From positions 1,246,557 to 1,310,556 of the forward strand of contig VZTJ01004385.1 in assembly GCA_013397795.1 (NCBI GenBank): 64,000 bases of DNA. The letters run 5' to 3'. The stretch comes from Orthonyx spaldingii. Taxonomy: Eukaryota > Chordata > Aves > Passeriformes > Orthonychidae. Shown piece after piece: positions 56,565 through 64,000 of the stretch; the stretch's first letter is position 1; every line of letters starts with the position of its first letter. A program made the translations under genes and the position numbers. The notes below the pieces were generated by a model. It worked only from the letters and a program-made list of their open reading frames with translations. It was not told the origin of the DNA and searched no databases.

Positions 56565-59500
56565 GTGGGCGGCGGCGGCGGGACGGCCCCGCTGCCCGCA
56601 CGGGCTGTGCCCGCCGTGGCCAGCCCTGAGGGAGNGCGCCGCCCCCGCGGCCGCCACGGGTTGTCCCCGCCGTGGCCAGCCCTGAGGGAGCTGCCCTGAG
56701 GGGACGGGGCGTGAGGGGACGGGGCTGGCGGAGAGCCGTGAGGGGACGGGGTGGGAGGACATCCATGAAGGGACATCGTGAGGCTGCAAGGTGTGAGGGC
56801 AGCAGTGAGGGGACGGGGCGTCGTGAGGGATGGGGTGTGAGGGCAGCCATGGAGAGACGGGAGGTGAGGGCATCTGTGAGGTGATGGGGTGTCTGTCGTG
56901 AGGGGGGAAGCAAAGAGGCGGGTGTGCCCAGGTCAGTCAGCTCCTCTGGGAGAAAGCCGGTGCCGGGGAATGTCGCACCCGCTTGTCCAGGGGTGGCGAT
57001 GCCGGGTGATCCTGCCCAGCCCAGTGCAGGTGGGAGCTGGGACACGGCAATGAGCAGCATCCAGGTGCTGCCTGCGGACTTGTGCAGGAGGAGCATCAGC
57101 GCAGTCACGGTGTGCCCTGCACAGAGGGATTGATCCAGGCTCTGTCCCCCAGGGAGCCAGCGATGTCCTGGCCGGTGTGGGCACAGCTCTGCCCTTGGTG
57201 CGTGTCACACACCCCTCTGCGCCCAGGAGATTGCCCAAAACAGCTGGAACCAGTATAAAACGCATGGGTAAAAAGTGCGGCTAGACAGCGTGAGGAGAGG
57301 GACAGCCAAGGCACACATCTCTCCCTGCTCCCTGATTGATAAATCTGCCAGCTCCTCCTTAGAACGCCCTTTCCGAGCCCCTGGTTGTGCGGGATCCAGC
57401 CGTGGATTGAACGCCGGGGGCTGTGCAGGGTCGGTATTCACACGTGAAGTGACAGCAGAACCGGCACCAGGGAGCCACGGCAGCGCCTGGTCTTTGCTGC
57501 TCCCTTCCTGACCTCTCTGACAGCTCATCCTCACACAGAAATGGGTCACGCATTCAGCCTCTGGCTTTATTTTCCCGATGAAATAAAAGCACGGGAGCAT
57601 CTGCAGTGAGTCCCAGCCCAGGTCTATCAAGCACGCAGAAATGAGGAGACCCGGGGAAAGGGGGAGAGGATCGGGTAAGGTTTCCTTGCACACTCCCAGC
57701 TTCTGGGCAAGGATTCTGCAGCCAAAGGTTGTGCCTGTTGTTTCATGCGTTTACAGACTGTTGAGACTGTGTCCCATCTCTTTTGGAGCCCGTGTGTTCA
57801 TTTGGTCTCCATAGTTTCCTGAGGCTTTAGGAATGTGTTGTGTGGAAAAAAAATATTTCCTTGTTACAAGCTTGGTGCTGGGTGATGGCACACAGTGCCC
57901 TCAGCTGTGTGTTCCAAGAAGTGGGAGGTGCTTCCTTCGCACTTTCTCCAGGTTCCTCGTGATTTGTACACCTGCCATCCTAGGAAAGCCATTGTCTAGG
58001 AAAAAAACCATATTTATTTTTCAGTTAGATTTTGGGGAGAAGCAGCCTACGTTTTTCTCCTACCCAAAGTAAACAGACGACTATGTAGCTGTATGATTTC
58101 AGTAAACAATGCTAGATTTACATTATGGGTTAAGTGATATTAAACATCTGAAAAGGAAATTAATCATTGCAGAAATCCGTTGTAATGCAGATGGGAACTG
58201 CATCATTCTGAAGCATCCAAAGCCACTGCAGCCAGGCACAGCAGGATCTGTGCTGGGACACTGTTGATTTTAACAAGCACAGACCTGCTTGACTCTTTTC
58301 AGCTTTTTCTCTGTAAATAGTAACAGTTTGTGTATTTGTTTGTTGAGGCACTTCCTGCCTTAGGCAACTCCTGTTTGTCAGGGATGGAGTGAGATTGTGT
58401 TCCATCAGTGAAACATGATGGGCCTGATAAATCATTTTTCTGCACAGTAAACACCTTGCAGACAAAGGGATTTTTGTAGCCAGGAGCCAAGGGAGGTGGA
58501 GTGGGAGTTTGCAGAATCTTGAAACCATAGAATCCCAGAATGGTTTGGGTTGGAAGGGATGCCAAAGCTCATCCAGTGCCCCCCCTGCCATGGGCAGGGA
58601 CAGCTTCCACTATCCCGGGGTGCTCCAAGCCCCAATGTCCAACCTGGCCTTGGGCACTGCCAGGGATCCAGGGGCAGCCACAGCTGCTCTGGGCACCCTG
58701 TGCCAGGGCCTCCCCACCCTCCCAGCCAGGAATTCCTTCCTAGTATCCAAGAACAAGGGCAAATGTCTTCCCACGGCCAGAGGGCAGGGTTAGGTGAAAC
58801 ACTGGGGAGAGCTTGTTGCCCACCCAGTTAGGTCAGCCCCCAAAATAAGTCCACAGAGGCTGAGCTGTAGCTGAGCTGGTGCTTCACCTCGCGCTGTGCT
58901 CGTAGAACGGGTTCAGCCTAAGGAATTGTGACCCTGCAGGAAGGATCTGTCCCCCACACCTTCCCCCTGTGCAGTTCCTGACCAGTCTCCCCCTGTGTGT
59001 TGCAGCAACTCAAACACCCCAACCTGGTGAGGCTGCTGGAGGTGTTCAGGAGGAAGCGGCGGCTGCACTTGGTGTTCGAGTACTGCGAGCACACGGTGCT
59101 GCAGGAGCTGGACAAGCACCCCTGCGGGTGAGTGGTGCCTCTCCCCCGGAGCTCCCAGGGGCGGGGTGTCCCTGTCGCTGCGGCTTTTCGGAGGAATTTC
59201 ATCAATTACAGCGGAGGTTTCCCAGCCCAGCGCCCAGGGCTGTTCCTGTTGCTGTGGTTTGGCAGTGACACCCACAGGAGCGGCGCAGGAGCCGAGTTCC
59301 CTGACAGCCCCGCGCACCGCGGAGACGGCAGCGCTGAGCCGGGCGTTTGAGAGAGCTCTGGCTGGGGAGCAGCTTGTGCCCTGCGGCAGGGGCACTGGGC
59401 TCCCAGATACAGAGTCAGAGCCTCAAGGAGTCGTTCAGGTTGGAAAAGCCCTCTGCGACCACTGAGTCCAGCTGTTAATGCAGCACTGCCGTGGTCACCA

Positions 59501-62500
59501 CTAAACTGTGTCCCCAAGTGCCACATGTACACGGCTTCTGAACACTGCCAGCCCTCCAGAGTGAGGAGGAGTTCCCAGCAGCTGTGCCTGCACCTCTCTG
59601 CAAAAATTCCTTTTCAAACAGGTGCTTGCACCAAGCGTGAGCTACACACAGGGCTTGTTCTGTCAACACCTTGTAGATGACACTCCCACTACAGACATTG
59701 TCCCTAATTATCCACGGTGCTGTGGAAATGCTAAGCACAAGTCCATACATCATTTCACAGGCCTGGGGCTAAGTGAATTGCCTGCAGGAGACTGATGGGG
59801 GGTTGAGTAAACAAGAGCCCATTATTCCCGTTATTTATTCCCTTTCTCCCCGACGAGGAGCTGCAGGAGCTGACAGCACGTGGTTTTGTGAGCAGCTGAG
59901 CAGCTGTCACCCCACTCTGAACCTGCTCACCTGGAATCTGAAGAGGGGATGGATAATTCTCTTTGAAGGAAATGCCTCCCATCTGCTTTCTGTCCATCAG
60001 AACAACTCCAGTGTGAAGGAAGATGTAACAGCTGGCTGCATGCTCTGCTTTCCAGCTTTGCTAGGGCAGATGGTCAAGTCTTTGTGGTCAGTTAGGATGG
60101 GTGGGCACGTGCTGTTTCCAGCTCATTTGACCAACTCCATCCCCTTTCCAAGCTGTCAGAGCAGCACTCCCATCATTCTGGAATGTTCTGGAAGTAATCC
60201 CTAGTGTTGCCACAGCAGTGTCAGCACAGTGTCAGTGACACTTGAAAGAAAAACCCAGACTTGTATTGCTTTGGTTTATTTTTGGGTAGTTTTTTTCTTT
60301 ATTATGAATCAGAAGCTTTTCAGCATTAAACAGGTGAAATAAAATTGTGTTTGAGTTTGAAAATGCCAGGATTGTCACCTCTGCCTTTCCTGGGATTGTC
60401 GAAGATCATTTCAGACAGCCAAGGAAGTTTAGGAACTGTTGCCCAGTAACTGAAAGAAAGGAGAGGGGGCTGGGAAGTGTCTGCCAGCCGTGGGAGGGAA
60501 GGAGAGGGATCCAGACCCAAGCAGAGCTTTATGCTGTGGTGTGAACACCCTTCCCTGGCCCATTTTTCACCTCTCCACTCCGGACAATCAGTGCCACAGC
60601 ATTCCGTGTGTCTATACCATGGATACTCCAGCAGTTCCAGCCCTGCGAGTTGCCGAGGCAGAAATTCCTGCTGGCATTTCAGGATTGCCAGGAACTGTGG
60701 ATGCTAAACACAGCCATAGGACAGGATCTGAGATGGACTCACTTTGCTGTGTGGCAGCCCCTGCTGCCTGTGACAGTGGTACCAGACACAGTCACACTTC
60801 AGCTGCCATCAATCCTCGTGTCTTGTTGCACTGACTGGGTCTGGAAGTGTTTCCTGACTTCCCAATGGTTTTGCTGAGAGATCCCAGTGCAGTGTCAGCA
60901 CTCATTTTCCCTGCAGTAGTGAAGTTACTGTTAATGGCCAAAATAAAACTCTGTTTTTCCCAACAGGGTGCCAGAGTACCTGGTGAAGAGCATCACCTGG
61001 CAGACCCTGCAGGCTGTGAACTTCTGCCACAAACACAATGTGAGTCCCCTGACCAGCACTAACAATTGCTGGAACACGGCCTTGGCAGACAGGGGGGTTC
61101 TCTTGGCATTTTCCTGATTCCAGAGCTTTCATGGGATGGAGTCAGATGGAATCTCCTGTTTTCAACAGGAAACACACCTGAAATATTGGTGTGTACCCAC
61201 GAGAGCTGCCTCCACTGTCACACAGGCCCCTTGGGCTGGCTGTCAGGGAGTGATTTGCTCTGATGACCTTAGGGAAGCTCCCAGGAGGAATGGGAATGTA
61301 CCTTGTGTGACCCCTGTGCCCTGCACTGCTGCTGACTCTTAGGAACCTGCCTTAGCAGCTCATCAGCTGGGACCTGAGCAAACTGTTGCTGATCTCACAG
61401 AAAGCCTTCAGCTGACTGCCACGGGGTTGAGTCATGGCACCATTGAAAAGATTTCAAAACTTAGACACAGTAAACCCATTTTACAACCCCTCCTCTGCTC
61501 TCTGGAGGGAGACACGAGTTGTGTGCGTGAGATACTTCAGTGGGAACATTTTAAGAAGCAGGGAAGGAGAAGGAGCCTTTTGGAGAAGTTCTTTAGACAA
61601 ACTTCGCTAAATTGTCTTTGTTTTTGTTCATCTGCCAGCATTTGAGATTTAAGAGTGGGGCAGGAGATGGCCCTGGAATGGGTGTTTTGTCTTTGCTGGA
61701 AGAATTATGTCCAGCTGAGCCACAGGAACTTGGCCACAGATCTCTCTTGCTTCCAAGATTTGTTGGTTTGCATCTCTCTTTTCTGTTCCCCTGCTCAGTC
61801 TGGAAGATTTAATGGAGTTTTAGAGCAGAGGGAACAATGAGATGCTGCAGCCTGACCTGCTGTAGATCACAGGTGATGAGGTTTTATGCAGCTGCCCTTT
61901 CTGGAACTCCATGACAGGGGTTTAATAAGCAGCATTTCAGTCCTCAGGAGGAGACACAATAATTTACCACCAGCCTGGCGAGGAAAGTCCAAGGTGTTTG
62001 CTCCGAGGTGATGATGGCATAGGGACAACGTGAGTGAGACCCCAGTGAGCTGAGTAGAGCAAAAGAAATAAAGGTCTTTGTTAGTTTGATCAGCAGAAAT
62101 TCTTTGCCAAGCCCAAATTCAGTTGTTGTGAAGGACAAGGTCACCTCCAAAGCATCACAGAATTGCTGATGTTGGAAGGGGCCTCTGGAGATCTTCTCAT
62201 CCAACCCTCCCTGTCGGGCTGGCTCAGCCAGAGCAGGCTGTTCAGAAACTTTTCCAGTCAGGGTTTCCGTATCTCCAAGGCTGGAGGCTCCACAGACTCT
62301 CTGGACCATCTGTTTGGGTATCTGGCCACGCTCTCAGAAAAAAAAAAAAAAAAAGATAAAATAAATTGCTTAGGTTTAAATGGAATTTCCTGTATGTTCA
62401 GTTTGTGCCCATGGTCTCTGTCCTCTCGTTGTGCACCACCAAGAGGAGCCTGGCTCAGTCTCTTTATTCCCCCCATCAGGTATTAATGCACACTGAAGAG

Positions 62501-63944
62501 TTTCCCCTGGAGCCTCTTCTTGATGATCCCAGCTCCCTCATCCTCTGCTTGCATGTCAGACACCCCAGTCCCTTACATTTCACTGGAGTCACATCTTCCC
62601 TCTACTGAAGATCCCCGTGCTAGACACCGCTCTGGGTATCTCTCACTTGTGCTGAGCAGAGCTCTTGCTGAGCTTTGCCAACAAAATCATTTGCCAGGAG
62701 CTCCCCAGGGGGTTCAGGGAGCTGCCTCCGTGTTGCCCAGGTGAGACAGAGCTGGCAGCTGAGGCTGGGAGCCTGCACAGCCTCCCTTCCCAAAGGTGGG
62801 CTACGGACAGCTCACTGTCCTGCATGGCAGGACGTGGCTTCAGCTGCTGCTCAGAAATCCTTCTGTCCCCTGTTTCAGCAGGAGTAACTGCCTGGCACAG
62901 TGTGTGAGGGATGTGGCTCAATTTATCTGAGGGCCAGGGTAAATACCTGTTGCTAACCTTGGTTTTTGTTCTTCTTCCAGTGCATCCACCGGGATGTAAA
63001 GCCAGAAAACATCCTGATAACGAAGCACTCGGTCATCAAACTCTGTGACTTTGGGTTTGCTCGGATACTGAGTGAGTGCTGACTCCACCTACACAGAGTG
63101 GAGTCACTCCTTGTCTTTGATGCACTGCAAATCAGCCTGTGTGGAGGGCTGTGTGTTCTCCCAGGGAAGCGCTGCTGAAGGCTGAGTGGAGATTCCCAAA
63201 CCTTGGCGGGAGGGATCCCAGGCTTGCGGTGACATGTGTAAACCAGCAGAGCTCCCTGCTGGGGCGGCCGAGCCGCTGGGGGTGCTGGCACTGGGGGGTG
63301 GAAGTCGCCCTGGGGCGCTCGGAGCTGCCCCGCCGTTGTTTGTGCAGTGCTGGAGACACAGCTGCGGCTCCCTGGCAGGAAGAGCCCCTCTGGCTGCCTC
63401 TGCAAACAACGGCTTCACATTTTCCGTTGTAAATAAACCCCCTAAGCTGTTTTGTTTAAGCTCCTGTTCAGACAAATCACATGGGCTCTGAGAACTGCCC
63501 ACTGGCTGGTGCAGGGCCCTGCTGTGCAGCTCTGCACATTTTCATTTGGAGGAAAACACGGTGTTGATTTTTGCCAGACCCTGAGTGTATCCAAAGTTGT
63601 GTTCTGCTAGCGGCCAGTGACTCGGCGTGCTCCTGCAGCTCTGGCCTGCCCGGGAGGTGCCCCGATGTGTAACCAGTGATGGGGGCTCCTCTGCACTGCC
63701 CCGATCCCACCTTGTGTTTGTGTCTCTCTCCTCCCCGACCCAGCCGGACCCAGGGACTCCTACACCGACTACGTGGCCACCAGGTGGTACCGGGCCCCGG
63801 AGCTGCTGGTGGGGGACACCCAGTACGGCCCCCCCGTGGACGTGTGGGCCATCGGCTGCGTCTTCGCCGAGCTGCTCTCCGGAGTGCCCCTGTGGCCGGG
63901 CAGGTCGGACGCGGACCAGCTGCACCTCATCCGCAGCACCCTGG
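56397..63944 (+). CDS. CDKL1: CDKL1 cyclin-dependent-kinase-like 1, 5' five coding exons (gene continues past the window)
   Basis: This is a CMGC-group serine/threonine kinase related to CDKs and MAPKs; CDKL family members are linked to cilia and microtubule regulation (family knowledge). Five exons joined in frame give 655 nt, residues 1-218 and the start of 219, out of roughly 355 expected. Visible motifs: glycine loop GEGSYG (11-16), lysine K33, alpha-C Glu51 in ALREIRML, HRD 124-126, DFG 144-146, TDY (159-161) dual phosphorylation-type motif, APE 169-171 and DVWAIGCVFAELLSG. CDKL4 is the nearest paralogue, but SITWQTLQAVNFCHKHN and the position directly downstream of MAP4K5 fit CDKL1. The start at 56397 has strong context (gccATGg) and matches the family N-terminus. 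Confidence 0.93.
56567..56910. repeat. GC-rich direct duplication and degenerate minisatellite in CDKL1 intron 1
   Basis: A 25-base block (56610-56634) is repeated at 56666-56690, and an ambiguous N lies at 56635 just after the first copy. From about 56696 units built on 'gtgaggggacgggg' recur with changes to about 56910. Confidence 0.8.
58527..58752 (-). mobile_element. CR1 LINE 3' fragment
   Basis: From catagaatcccagaatggtt to ccaggaattccttcctagta. Confidence 0.9.
59006..59127 (+). CDS. CDKL1: CDKL1 coding exon 2 (residues 57-97)
   Basis: 122 nt, acceptor ttgcag, donor gtgagt. It encodes QLKHPNLVRLLEVFRRKRRL then HLVFEYCEHTVLQELDKHPC. Confidence 0.95.
59128..60966 (+). other. CDKL1: CDKL1 intron 2 (1.8 kb)
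   Basis: It holds one old minus-strand CR1 fragment near 59411-59552. The 143-codon open frame at 59773-60204 resembles nothing I know. Confidence 0.75.
59411..59552 (-). mobile_element. CR1 LINE fragment, older subfamily
   Basis: aggttggaaaagccctctgc, gaccactgagtccagctgtt and gtccccaagtgccacatgta. Confidence 0.75.
60967..61039 (+). CDS. CDKL1: CDKL1 coding exon 3 (residues 97-121)
   Basis: 73 nt, acceptor caacag, donor gtgagt. It encodes VPEYLVKSITWQTLQAVNFC then HKHN. Confidence 0.95.
61040..62980 (+). other. CDKL1: CDKL1 intron 3 (1.9 kb)
   Basis: No coding signal. An older minus-strand CR1 with an internal A-run occupies about 62154-62545. Confidence 0.75.
62154..62545 (-). mobile_element. 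CR1 LINE fragment, older subfamily, with internal A-run
   Basis: catcacagaattgctgatgt to about tcttgatgatcccagctccc, a typical older CR1 order. A 17-base A-run (62338-62354) and AT-rich bases interrupt it. Confidence 0.75.
62981..63071 (+). CDS. CDKL1: CDKL1 coding exon 4 (residues 122-152)
   Basis: 91 nt, acceptor ttccag, donor gtgagt. It encodes CIHRDVKPENILITKHSVIK then LCDFGFARIL, with the HRD and DFG motifs. Confidence 0.96.
63072..63743 (+). other. CDKL1: CDKL1 intron 4 (672 nt)
   Basis: Moderately GC-rich, with no repeat or coding signal recognised. Confidence 0.8.
63744..63944 (+). CDS. CDKL1: CDKL1 coding exon 5 (residues 152-219)
   Basis: 201 nt, acceptor acccag, donor gtgagc. 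It encodes GPRDSYTDYVATRWYRAPEL and onward to DQLHLIRSTL. It is very GC-rich. Intron 5 starts at 63945 and runs off the window. Confidence 0.96.
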
Positions 63945-64000
63945 GTGAGCGGCCCCTGCAGCCGCACCTCGGGCAGGGCTGGGGCTTGCCCGGGAGGGAT

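Larger units (their letters stand above)
56565..59005 (+). other. CDKL1: CDKL1 intron 1 (2.4 kb)
   Basis: It begins with GC-rich repeats (56567-56910, separate entry) and contains one minus-strand CR1 (58527-58752). No coding signal seen. Confidence 0.8.

Noticed and set aside
56205..56873. 222-codon minus-strand open frame
   Set aside because: It lies antisense to CDKL1 exon 1 and the minisatellite; proline/serine-rich composition reflects GC repeats.
59773..60204. 143-codon open frame in CDKL1 intron 2
   Set aside because: No similarity to known proteins and no splice context; CDKL1 exons 2 and 3 join perfectly without it.

Overview
The window is vertebrate nuclear DNA, almost certainly avian. 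It holds two protein-kinase genes on the + strand with ordinary GT-AG introns, two CpG-rich promoter blocks, and about thirty 5'-truncated CR1 LINE fragments in both orientations. The high density of young-looking CR1 tails (ending in variants of 'ccattctgggattctgtg') suggests a bird, perhaps a passerine; the species call is inference.

Positions 1-335 hold a GC-rich promoter/5'UTR and the first coding exon of MAP4K5 (GCKR/KHS, a germinal-centre STE20-type kinase). I could follow the whole reading frame through 32 coding exons, from ATG 228 to TGA 51948. It gives an 877-residue protein with an N-terminal kinase domain, a proline-rich linker and a C-terminal citron-homology (CNH) domain. Every exon junction keeps frame. 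Intron 1 (18.8 kb) and intron 2 (9.7 kb) are large, AT-rich and carry many of the CR1 pieces; intron 6 is only 88 nt. After the stop there is a 3'UTR with several AATAAA signals and a TG/TA-rich simple repeat.

Positions about 53.1-56.1 kb are intergenic with nothing I recognise as coding. A second CpG-rich promoter (about 56.17-56.4 kb) leads into CDKL1, a CMGC-group CDK-like kinase. Five of its coding exons are present (56397-63944), encoding residues 1 to 219 with a TDY activation-loop motif; the rest of the gene lies beyond the right edge. The head-to-tail order MAP4K5 then CDKL1 matches the order I recall for human chromosome 14q.

I see no tRNA, rRNA, CRISPR, integrated virus or novel multi-gene system. 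The points worth a second look are: a short uORF with strong start context in MAP4K5; a possible 3-nt microexon in intron 23; an extra 45-nt cassette exon in the linker; CR1 copies that stay open in the host reading frame if introns are retained; oppositely oriented CR1 copies flanking exons; and a GC-rich minisatellite with an ambiguous base in CDKL1 intron 1.
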